Assembly: GCA_019448385.1 (NCBI GenBank)
Contig: JAGTXO010000088.1
Span: 1-61,996 of the forward strand
DNA from: Diacronema lutheri
Lineage: Eukaryota; Haptophyta; Pavlovophyceae; Pavlovales; Pavlovaceae
Direction of reading: 5' to 3'
Length of the DNA: 61,996 nucleotides
Positions 1 to 11,042 of the stretch are shown in pieces (position 1 is the stretch's first letter; every line of letters starts with the position of its first letter). A program made the translations under genes and the position numbers. The notes beneath the pieces are model-generated. The model ran no database searches and was not told the DNA's origin. It saw nothing but the letters and a program-made list of their open reading frames with translations.

Positions 1-395
1 GTCAGCCAAATCCGATCAGGGGCACGATCGCGCCCCGAGTGCAGCGCGGGCCGTTCGGAAGGACGTCCTTGTGAGGGAGCTCTTCGCGTTTGGCGAGCGG
101 GGGAGCACGACGCGCAGCGTTGCTGCGGCGGCGTGCGGGCGGCGAGCAGCGGTCGGGCTGCTCGCGACGAGGCCGGAGCAGACGGCGCCGTGGCCGCCGG
201 CGCAGGTGACGCGCGCCGACGAGCCGTAGCGAGCGTCCGTGATCCGCACGGCGGTTGGAGCGGGCCGGCTGGTGCGGCGCGCTCGGCCACGGGTGGCGGC
301 GTGCACGGTCGTGCCGCGCGCGGCACGCGTCGCCAGCCGCGCGCGACCTGGGCAGAGCCCGCAAAGCGTCGACCGCTGCGCGGCTCGGCCGTGCG
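1..395. other. 3' flank of the Fanzor-bearing giant gene
   Basis: No gene is recognised here. It lies directly downstream (minus sense) of the Fanzor stop codon at 396-398. In TnpB/Fanzor systems the guide RNA usually derives from the 3' end of the gene and the adjoining element end, so this is where a guide-RNA scaffold and right end would be expected; that is an inference from the family. The only structure I see is a short perfect palindrome, AAGGACGTCCTT, at 59-70. The window edge prevents defining the element end. Confidence 0.3.
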
Positions 396-582
396 TCAAC
401 GCCGGCCGCGCTTCGGCCCGCGCGCGCTGCCGCCGCCGGCACTGGCGCTGGCAGCTCCGCGGGCGGGGGTGCGGGCGCGAGAGCCGCCGCCGCCACCGCC
501 GCCGCGCCCGCCGCCGTCGTCGCCACCGCCGTCGCCGCCGCCGCCTCCCCCGCCGTCATCGTCGTCGTCGCCGCCGCCGCCT

Positions 583-615
<33 letters not shown>

Positions 616-3130
616 CCGCCGCCGTCGCCGCTGCCATCGTCGTCGTCGTCGTCGTCGCCCTCGTCGTCGCCCTCGTCGTCGCCGTCGCACTCGTCGTCGC
701 AGTCGTCGCCCTCGCCGTGCACCATGCGCTCCTCACGCTCCCACACCTCGCCGCGCGCCCACCAGGCGAGCACGAGGGCAAAGCGCTCAGGCGTCGACGT
801 GGTGTCGCGCCCGGCCGCGTGCGCCGCCATGTCGTGCACGTCGTAGAAGATGTTGCGCGCGGCGTTGTAGTCGCGGTGCACGGGCTTCTTGCCGCCGTTG
901 CACGCCGGGCAGATGACGAGCGCGTGCACCGTGCGCGTGCCGCCCTTTGCCACGGGCAGGCGCGGGTTCTGCGCGAGCTCCGCGCCGCAGCGCTGCAGCC
1001 TGCCGCCCTTGGCGAGCCGCGGCATCGAGCAGTGCATCGACGTGTACGGCTCGGGCACGAAGACGGCCGCGACGCCGCGCCGCCGCAGCTCGCGCAGCAG
1101 CCCCACCTGGAAGGCGGGCGGCGCGCCCTTGGGCTGCGCGCCCTTGTGGTCGCGCAGCCACTTGCCCACGCACACGAGCAGCCGGTCGCGCGTCACGCCG
1201 TCGACACAGTGCGCCGCGATGAGCGCCTCGGCGACGCGCGCCGCGTTGGACCGCCCGCCGCTGTCGCGCCGCCAGCGCTCCTTCCGGCGCGCCGGCGCGT
1301 CGTACACGTGCTCGGCGGCGCGCTCGCGCACCCGCGCGCTCTCGCGGTGGAAGGCGTGGAACTCGCCCTCGCCGAGCACCTTGGCGCTGTGCGCCTCGCC
1401 AAGCCGCGCCTCGTCCGCCTCCACGCTGAACTCCTCGCCGCGCCCGTCCTTGCGCACGCGCCGCCGCGCCGCGTTGGTCTTGGCCGTCTCGCGCGCAAAG
1501 CCCGCGGCGCGCGCGCGCGCGCGCTGCGTGAACTGCCGCCAGACGGCCGCCCGCCCGACGTGCGCAGAGTAGGTGGTGATGTTGCCCATGTTCGGGTCGG
1601 CCGCGACGACGACCGCCGCCTCGACGTCGATCGCCCGCCGCAGCTCGGAGCCGAGCGCGACGGCGATGCGCCCGTCCGGCCGGCGCCAGCGGTGCAGGAC
1701 GCCCGAGCCGCCGGCCGGCGCCTGCGCCTTCGGCACGAGGACGGTCCCGACGGCGTGCACGGCGACGCCATCTGTCACCACCGACTTGACGGGCTGCCGG
1801 CCCGGGAGCGGCACGCGCGGCAGCGGCGCGAGGCCAACCCACGAGCGCCGCGCGTGCCACGGCAGATCGGCCGGCGGCCGCTCGCGCCCGGCGTAGTCGA
1901 AGACGCGGTTGGAGATGTCGAAGCGCGTCGCAAAGACCGCGTACCTGACGCGCACGTCCGACATCGGCGGGGTGTTGCCGTTTGTGCCTGTCCACTTGAT
2001 CGGCTCGCCATCGTGGTCGCGCAGGTCCAGCGCCTTGAGCCGCGCGCGCAGCTCCTTGCGCTCGTCATCCGAAAGCGTCACCCAGATGGCGCTCGCGGCG
2101 AGGCGCACGTTGCGCGGCACCTGCGCGCAGCGCGCGGCGCGCGAGCGCGCGGGCGCGTGACCAACCTGGCCGCGGGGCGGCGCGCACGGCGGCGGCGCGC
2201 GCGCTTGGGCGCTCGGCGGCGGCAGCGGCAGCCACGCCTCGCGCGCACATTGTGCGTGCGCAGCGGCGCCACATTGTACCGCGGCGGCCGTCCGGTCAGC
2301 TGCGTGTGGATGTGCGCGAGCCGGCAGAGCAGCGCCTGCCCCTCGGCCACGTGCTGCAGGGTGCGGATCTGCACGAGGAAGTAGCGCGTCGTGTGCCGGT
2401 CGTAGTTCCACCTTTTCGTGGGCGTGCACTTGTAGTCGATCTTGTGGAGGACCATGTCGGGCAGGTGGCGGTCGAGCGCGGCGGGGCAGCCGACGCGCGC
2501 GCCCTCCACGTCGCCGCGCAGCAGCCGCTCGCACAGCTCGCGCACGCGCGCGTTTCGCTGCATCTCGGGCAGCGCGACGAGCGCCTCGTCGCGCTCGACT
2601 GCCGCGCGGACGACGTCGCGGAGCAGCCCGTTCACGACGCGCGATGGGTGCATCAGGCACGCGGTGGACACCTGCGTCGCCTCCGCCTCGAGGATCTCCG
2701 TGAGGCCCACCGCGCAGACGGGCTGGACGCCCTCGGCCATCTCGCCGACGGCGCGCGCCGTCGCCGCCTTGGTCTGCGCGGCGGCTTGCTCGGCGGGCTT
2801 GCCTCGCGGCGCTGCACCGTACGTGCTCTCGTCCTTGTGCCAGCCGATGGCCGAGAAGATCGCACGGACGGATCCCTTGTCCATCGTGGTCGACGTGTGC
2901 ACGCTGGTCGACGGGCCGCCCGACGCCGCGCCGACGGCCTGCGCGCTCGCCACCGCAGCCTCGTCGCGCACCACCTTGTTGATGACGCGGTACGCCTGTG
3001 TCGTGAGCCTGTGCACGGCCGCCGCGATGCGCCGCAGCTCCTTCCGCGCACCGGGCTGCGCCGTCACCGCCTGCGGCCCCGCGTTGAGCGTCGAGCGCTT
3101 GACCACGAAGCCCGGGAGCACGCTGCCGCG
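396..3130 (-). CDS. Fanzor (eukaryotic TnpB-type) RNA-guided nuclease module, 3' end of giant gene
   Basis: Two coding parts, about 3130-2249 and 2120-396, join across a 128-nt phase-0 intron to give THN|VPRNVRL. The N-terminal part has the helical region typical of Fanzor (VLPGFVVKRSTL, RLTTQAYRVINKVVRDE). RuvC motifs: I, VVAADPNMGNITTYS (Asp 1596-1598); II, VFVPEPYTSMHCS (Glu 1050-1052); III, HRDYNAARNIF (Asp 870-872). The zinc ribbon supplies Cys in HCSMP, QRCGAE and ICPACNGG. The TnpB/Cas12-like catalytic set is therefore complete. After motif III comes an acidic Asp/Gly/Cys low-complexity tail encoded by GTC/GCC microsatellites (about 480-720) and a short basic end. TnpB/Fanzor proteins cut DNA guided by an RNA from the element's end. 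Fused in frame downstream of a chromodomain. It is eukaryotic, not a bacterial IS605 contaminant, because of the intron and neighbours. Confidence 0.85.
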
Positions 3131-6100
3131 CGTGCGCGCCGTCGCGCCGCCGGCGGCGCGCGCGCTCGGCGCAGCGGGCTCGTCCACGCGCGCGCGCTCG
3201 ACGCCGCGCGCGCGGGGAACGCTCGGCGCGCGCGCGCCCGCGGCGTCGCGCGCGCTCGCGGCGGCACCCGCCGCGGCGCGCTTGCCCGCGGCGCCCGACT
3301 CGCCGTGCGCGCGAAGCGGCGCCGACGCCAATGCCGACGCCGCGCCCGCGCCGCCGCTGCCGCTGCCCGATCCGCCCGCGCGCCGCTTCTGCTCGTCGCG
3401 CGTCTTGCGGAACTGGGCGACGAGGTCGCTGCTCACGTTGGCCTCAGGCTCCCACGTGTCGGCGCTCTCGTCGTAGCCCCGCCACCTGATCCGGAACTGG
3501 AACGTCACCTTCTTGCCCGCCTTGCGGCGCTCGTCGACGACCGCCTCGACCTCGTACGTGCGCGCCTCCTCGTCGACGCTCGCGCCCGCCGCGCTCGCGC
3601 CCGTGTCCGGCCACCCAGCGACCGTGCCGCCCAGCCTCTCGGCGGCCGCGCGCAGCTGCCGCTCGCGCTGGGCGGCCGCGGCGCCTCGCGCGACCAGCGC
3701 GGGCAGCATGCCCGCGCCGCCCGCGAGGCCGTGCGCGCCGACGCTGGCGGTCATCAGCGCGTCGAGGCACGCGAACGTTGCGAGCGCACGCGCGCCATCG
3801 TCGCCGCCGCGCGGCTGCGAGCGCACGACGGGCGATGGCCGCGGCTCCCCCTCGGCCGCGAGCAGCGGCCAGATCGCACTGGCCAGCGCGACGGCATGCG
3901 CGCCGACCGCGACGGCCACGTCCGCGTCGAGCGGCGCAAAGTCGTAGCGCACGAGCGCGGCCGGGCGCGAGTCGTCCGTCGGCCGGTCGGCGACGAGCAG
4001 CCCGACCGGGCGCGGCGGCTCGCCGGACGGCGCGGCGACGGGCACGCAGAGGAGCACGACGAGCAGGCGCGGCGTGCCGCCGAGCAGCGCGCGCGCGGCA
4101 TCCGCCCCGTCGGCTCCGCCGCGCGCGGCCGCGGCGAGCAGCTCGGCCGCGCGCGTCGGGCCCAGCGCCGTGCGCGCGTCCTTGCGCGCGCGTGCGCGGG
4201 CCGTGTACGCGGCGCAGGCGTCGTCGAGCACCGCCGCGCTGGGCGCGGTGCCAGTCGTCGCCCACGCGCGCAGCGCGTCGCGCACCCGCGTGACGATCGC
4301 CTGGTCGACCGCCGCCTCGCCGGCAGCGTGCGCCGGCGCGCACGCCGGCGGTGCGGCGGCAGGCGCGAGCGCGGGCGCGCCGTCGGCGCCGTCAACGCCG
4401 ACGGCGCCGTCGGCGCGCCGCCACGCGAGCTTCGCCTCGATCTGCTGCCGGACGGCGTGGCAGTGCCGGTCGATGCCGCGCGCGTCGTCGAGCGCGGCCA
4501 GCGCGTCCTCAGCGGCGGGACGGCCGCTCGCGTCCGCGACGGCCTGCAGGCAGAGCAGCGCGGCCGCACGCGCGTTGCACGCGCTCTGCGGCTCGGGCGC
4601 GAGCGCGAGCTCGAGCTCGAGCGGCGACGCGCCTCGCGCCGCGGCGATCGCGTCCATCAGCACGTCCAACCGCTGCACCAGCGCCCTGTGCGCGTCGCGC
4701 GGCGCGCCCGTCGACGGCGCGCGCGAGCGCGTCGCCACGAGCCCGAGCGCGCGCGCCGGCGCGCCCGCCGGCGTGTGCAGCACGAGCAGCGCCGCGCCCG
4801 CCAAGCTCGCGTTGCGCGTGACGAGCGCGAAGATGCGCGTCGCCTCGTGCGCGCCCACCGACGCCCAGATCGCAGCGCGATCGGCGTCCGTCTGCGCGTC
4901 GCACAGGTCGCGCACGTCGTCCGGCGCGAGCAGCGCGCCGCCGCCGGCGGAGCGCGCGACGATCGCCCGCGCCTCCGCCACGAAGACGGCCTGCGGCAGG
5001 TCGGCGTGGCGCGCGTCGACGATGGCGCGCGTCGCGTGCACGCCGAGCTCCACGCCGCGGTAGAAGGCGCGCGCGTTGGCCGCGCGCGCGTGCGCCGGCC
5101 GTCCGTCCGCGTTGCGCCTCGCGCGCGCCTGCTTGCTCGTGCGCGCGAGGCCGTCGCGTGGCGGTGGCGGCAGCGTGGCGAGGAAGCGCGCGGCGGGCGG
5201 CGGCGCGCGCACGCCGCGCTGCCGCCGTGCGATGGCCGCGAGCCGCCGGCCCGCCGCGCTGCCGCCCGCGCCGACGTGCTGCCGGCGGCCGAGCGCCGCC
5301 GGTGGCGGCGGCGGCGGCGGCGCGGCGGCGGGCGGCGGCGCGACGGCGGGCGGCGGCGCGGCGGCGGGCGGCGGCGCGGCGGTGGGCGGCGGCGCGGCGG
5401 CGGGCGGCGGCGCGGCGGCGGGCGGCAGCGGCGGCGGCGCGGCGGCGACGGCAGCACCAGTCGGCTTGTCCGCCCACGCACCCGAGACTCTGTCCCAGAC
5501 CTTGCCCCATGGCGCGCGCCCACGCGGCCGCGCGAACTGCCCCGGCTCGAGCGCCTGGCCGCGCTTGGCGGCGGCGGCGGCGGCAGGGGGCGGGCGGCCG
5601 GCGCGCCAGTCGAAGACAGGTGCAACCGTGGCGGCAGGCGCCGAGTGCCGCGCGTCGGTCACAGAGCGCGTGGTGCGCGCGGCGACCGTGGCACGCCTGG
5701 CGGGCGGGCGGTGAGCAGCGCCCGCCGGCGCGCCGGCGGGCGCGGCCGCCTCGAGCCCGGCGGAGGCGCCGCGCTTGCGCTTGCGCGTGCCGCCGCGCGT
5801 GCGCCTGCGCGCGCGCCCGCCGCGCGCCCGTTCGGCCTGCGCGTCGCCAGCCGCGTCGCCGGCCGCGTCGCCGCGCCGCACGTAGACGACCGCGAACGCC
5901 TCCTCGCCGGTCCCGTCGACGCCGCCGCGCGCGCGGCGCAGGACCGACCGCCACTGCAGCCGCCGCGCGCGGCCGGGCTCGCACGCAAACCAGCGCCCAC
6001 CGCGCCTGACGACGGCCACAAAGTCGTCGTCGCGCCGCCCGCGCCGGCGCGTGCGCAGCAGCACGCACTGCACGTCGAGCCAGCCCTCGTGCCAGTCGGC

Positions 6101-9100
6101 CGTGCTGGGGGCGACGCGAATCGACTGCGGGAGCTCGACGCCAAAGCCGGCGAGGCGCACGATGTGCGCGACGATGACGCTCGAAATGGCGGGGGCGCTC
6201 GACGGGTCGCCCGCTGCAGCGAGCACCGCCCCGCCCCAGTGCTCACGCGTGACGCAATCCGCGTCCTCGACGTGCACGTGCGCCACGCTCGCGCCGAGCT
6301 GGTGCAGCAACGCGCAGATGTCGGCGTCGACCGTCCTCTCCTCCTCGGCCGCCTCGGCCGTGCCGCGGGCGGCGGCGTCGCCTGCCGGCTGCCCGAGGTA
6401 CGCGATCGCCCGCTCGACGGCCGCGCGCTCCGCACGCGCTGCGCTGTCGATCGCCGCATTGCCGACGGGCGCGCGCAGCGCCGCGATCGCGTCTTGCAAC
6501 GCCGTCGCGTCGCCCGTCGCCGCCGCCGCCGTCACCGCCGCCGCGCTCGCGGTGCCGTGCGCGACGGCGTGCAGCGCGGCGGCGCGCGCGGCGGGGATGC
6601 GCCCGTCCAGCGCGAGCACGAGCGGCGGCCCGGCCGGCGTCTGCTGCCGCCGGTGCCGCCGGCTCGCAGCCGGGTGGTCGGCGCGCGCGCGCTCGAGCCG
6701 CGCGCGCCGCTCGACGACGCGCGCCCAGAAGGCCTGCACCCTCGGCTGCGCGAATGCAAGCCAGCCGGCGCCGCGCGTCACGACGTGCACGACGATCCGG
6801 TCCTCGTGCCTGAGGTACTGCACGTAGAGCGCTTTGCTCACGCCGAGGACGTGCATGCCGAGCTGCAGCTGATCGCGGTGCGGCTGCGGCGGCCCGTCCT
6901 CGTGCGCCGTGGCGCCCGCCTTGGTGAGCGTCTTCACCTCGACGAGGACCTGCTCGTTGTTTTCGGGGAGGATGGCGAGCCCGTCCGGCGAGAAGGCGAA
7001 CGGCGCGCTCTTGTCGTGCGGGTCCGCACGCACCATCGGCAGGTTGCACACGACGGTGATGCCGTACGCGGCCGCCAGCTTGCGCAGCGCGACGGCCTCG
7101 CCGAGGATGCCCGCGGTCGTCGCCTTGGTCCGCACCTCGCGCCGCCGCCGGTGCACGTACTCGTCGGTGAGCGTCTCGTGCGCGACGCCGGCGTTGTCGT
7201 TCACGACGTCGCCAACCTTGCTGCCCGTGACCTCCTCCCATCGCTCGTCGTGCCAGCGCGGGCTGCGCTGCGCGGGCGCGCCCGCGCCGACGGCGTCGAG
7301 CACGCGGCGCAGCGCTGTGCCGTCGGGCGCAGCAGGCACGCGCGCGCGGTCCTGGGCCTCGCGAGCGTCGAGGACGCGGCCCGTAGTGGAATCTTGGGGT
7401 AGGTCGAGCTTGCTCGCCTCGCCGTAGCGGCTCTCCAGCTGGCGCGGTGCGTCGGCAGGGCCGCCGTCCGTGCGCGCACCCGACGCGCCCGCCAGTGCAC
7501 GCGGCGCAGCGTCCGAGGCGCCCGCCGCGCCCGCGCCGCCGCCAATCGCGCCAGCGCACGCGCGCGCCGCGACCTGCGGACGGCCAGCCGCAGGGACCTC
7601 GTCCGCTCGGCCGGCCGCTGCGTCGGCCGTCCGCTTGGCCACCTCGCGCACGTCTCCGAGCGCGAGCGTGGCTGGCGCCGTCGAGCTCCCGTGGTCTTTG
7701 TCCCAAAATTTGAGCAGCCCGCCAAGGAAGGGCGTGCCCGTCGGGCGGTCCTCGGGCACCTCCGCCAGGATCGCGTCGACGCGCAGCGCGGCCGCCACAT
7801 CGCAGAACGCGCGCGCGGCGCGCGCCATCCGCTCGGCGCGCGCGCCGCCGTCGTCCGCCGCGCGGCGGATGGCGTGGCTCACGTGCGCGACGCGGAGCGA
7901 GACGACGGCGTGCGCCGGCGCGTCGGCGCCCGTGCCGAGCGTGTGCCGCCGGATGGCCAGCTGCCCATCGCCCATGCGCGGCGGCAGCGACGCGCACGCC
8001 GCGACGGTCGTCGTGCCGGCCGCGCTGTCGCACAGCCAGCTCGCCTCGCCGCCGCCCGCAAACTCAAAGGTCGCGAAGCCCTCGCGGCCGAAAAGCGCGA
8101 CGAAGTGGTCGAGCACCGCCTTGTTGATCGCGCGCGCCGCCGGCCGCGTCGATGCGCCGCGGGCAGCGCCACCCGCCGCGCCGCGCGCATCGCTGCACGT
8201 CGCAGGGCAGGTGCAGCCGGACGCGCGCACGCCGTCCGACCGCGTCCGCGGCAGCTCGAGCTCGCGCACCTTGGGGCAGAACCAGAGCGGGTTGGACGCC
8301 TCGAGGCACAGCACGACGAGCCGCCCGTCCGTGCCGGCCAGCGCGCGCGCGTCGCGCAGCAGCTCGACGGCGAGCTCGGACGTCGCCGCGTGCACCGCCG
8401 GCTCGCCCGTCGCGCGGTCGGGCGGGAAGAGGCCGCCGCCGACGAGCGGGCTGGGGCAGCGGCCGAGCATCACGAGCAGCGGCGGCGGCGGCGTCTGCGG
8501 CGCCTGCTGCCCGACCGCAGCCGCCGTCAGCCCGGCCAGGTCGGAGCTCGTGCGGAGGGCCTTGAGCGCGACGCGCGAGCCGGTGCCCGCCTGCTCGGAA
8601 AACGTGGCGAGCATGGCGCACGTGCTCGCCCTCGCGCCGCACTGCCAGCTGACGCGCGCGAGGAGGCCTTCCAGCGTGTCGTTTTCGCGCGGCCGCGTGA
8701 CCGCGTCGAGCGCCGCCGGGCCGAGCTGGAGGCTGCCGGGCGTGACGCACAGCACCGCCTCGTGGTAGGCGCGCAGCAGCTCCCTCGGCAGCTGCTCGGC
8801 GGGCGTCGCCGCCTGCCCGCCCACCCACCGTGCACCGTGGCCGCCGTCGCCCGCGCCCGCGAGCCGGACCGCCGGCCCGCCCGTGATCGCCGAGGTCGGT
8901 GGCGTGCCGAGCGCGTCGACGAGCGCGCGCACGGGCGCGACACGCCTGCGCGCAGCGTCCGCGCCGACGGCGAGCGCGGCGATCTGAGCGCCCTCCCATG
9001 CGCGCTCCCTCGCGTCGTCCCGCGCGGCCGCCGGCGCGGCGCCCGGCCGCGCGCCGTGCGGCACCGCGCACGCCGCCGCGACGACCTCCGCGCGCGCGCC

Positions 9101-10969
9101 GGCGGCGTCGGGCGCGTGCAGCTGCGCGATCGCGCCAAAGAGCGCGGCGGCCGAGCGGTAGCGGCCGTGCGCCGCGACGAGCGCGTAGAGCACGCGCAGC
9201 GCGGCCACGCCCGCCTGGTCGGGCGCGTCGCCAGCGATTTGCTCGACCTCCCACGTGCGCGTGGGCGGCGGGCTGCCGTCAGCCGGGTCCGGACGCAGCG
9301 CCCACGCGCGCTCGACGATCGCGTTGAACACGCCGTGCGCGGCGCCCTCGTCAAACTCGGCGGCGCCCGCCGCGTGCGCGCACCACCCGTGCACGCGCGA
9401 CGTGGGCGCGTCCACGGCGCGCTGCACGACGAGCACCGCCGGCCGGTCGACGCAGCCGAGGCTCACCGCCGCGTGCTTGCCCTCGAGCAGCGCCGCCGCC
9501 GCAGCCTCGACCAAGGCGTCATCAGGCGCGTCGCCGACGACGACGGCACAGCCGTCGCCGTACTCGGCCTGCATCGCGGCGACGCACGACGCGACAAAGT
9601 CGCCGCCCGCGGCCGCCGCGTGTCGCGCCGCCAGCATCCGGCGCGCGATGGCAAGCCAGACGTACTCGGCCGGCGCGCGCGCGGCGCGCGCGCGAGGCGC
9701 GCCGGCCGCGCCGCGTGCGCCAGCGCGTGCGCCTCCAGCGGCCGCAACGGCCGAGGCGGCTGGAGCGGCGGTGAGCGTGCGCCGCGCGCGCTTCGCCGGC
9801 CGCGTGATGGGCGATGCACCCGCCGTCGCACCGCCCGCAGCAGCCGGTGCGGCCGCCACAGCGCCCGCCGCGACGCCACTCGTCACGACGCCCGTGGCGG
9901 GCGGCGCGGCGTCGGACGCGGCCGCCTCGACGGGCGTCGCGCAACTACCGCCAGCGGTCGCGGACGCGCCCGGCGACGCGTCGGCGAGGAGGTGGCGCAG
10001 CACGCCGCGCGCGAGCGCGACTCGCACGGCGAGCGTCAGCGCGCGCAGGCGGTCGGAAGGCGAGGCGTCGCGCTCGGCGTCGGCGGACGTGGCGGCAGCA
10101 GGCGGGGCGGCGGGCGGCGCGGCGGCGGACCGGGCGGCCGCCGGCGCAACCTCGTCGGCCTTGGCCAGCCAGACGAGCCCGGCGACTGCGAGCACGACGC
10201 TGTACGCGCCGACATCGTCACCCGCAACGCGCGCCAGCCGGGCGTGGGCGTCGGCCTCGGACACGGCGACGCGGAAGAGCACGTCGTCGCGGGCAGCTTG
10301 CTCGGCAAACTGACGCAGCTGCTTGGCCATCGTCACGCCGGCGACGGACGCCTCGCCCGCCTCTGCCTCGACCTGCTCGTCCTGGCCGATGGCGGACGCG
10401 CCGGCCTCGGCGCCACCGTCGAGTGTCCGGCGGCGCTCGAGGGCGAAGCCACGCACACAGACGCTCTGGAGGCCGCCGAGCGCGCCCGCCTTCTCGTGCA
10501 GCGCGCACGACAGCTCGACCACCGAGTCCACGCGCCTCGCGGCGGCGCCCCCCCGCTCGCCGCGCGTGGCCGCGCGCACGACGAACACCGTGAATTGCGC
10601 GCGCTTCGCCGCGCGCGCCGACGCGCACGCGTGCTTCAGGAGCCGGCAAAGCGCGGGCCTTTGCGCCGCTGCGCCCCGCGTGCACAGCAGCAGTTGGCCG
10701 CGCTCGTCGCCCAGCTCCTGCTCGACGGCGGCCTCGAGCGCGTCGTCCGTCAAATCGCCGTGCTCCGTCGAGGCGAGCGCGCGCGCAGCCGCGAGCGCCA
10801 GCTCGCCTGCGCCCGCGCGCCGCCGGCGGCGCGCACCGGCGGGCGCGTGCGGCGCCGACGCGTGTGACGACGCCGCCGCGTCCGCGCGCGCACACGCGGC
10901 GCGCAACGCCTCACGCGCCGAGGCGGCCGCGCGCGCCCTGGGCGCGAGCTTCAAGAACGTGCGCGCGGC

Positions 10970-11042
<73 letters not shown>

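Noticed and set aside
255-2384. Long plus-strand open frames opposite the Fanzor and giant gene (also 2252-7402, 7691-10867, 13347-15962)
   Set aside because: They are Arg/Ala/Pro low-complexity translations with no motif, as expected on the opposite strand of very GC-rich coding DNA with few stops. The minus frame carries the recognisable domains.
396-2660. Bacterial IS605-type TnpB contamination
   Set aside because: The nuclease has a splice-phase-consistent intron, a chromodomain in the same frame and eukaryotic genes downstream in the same contig, so it is a eukaryotic Fanzor.
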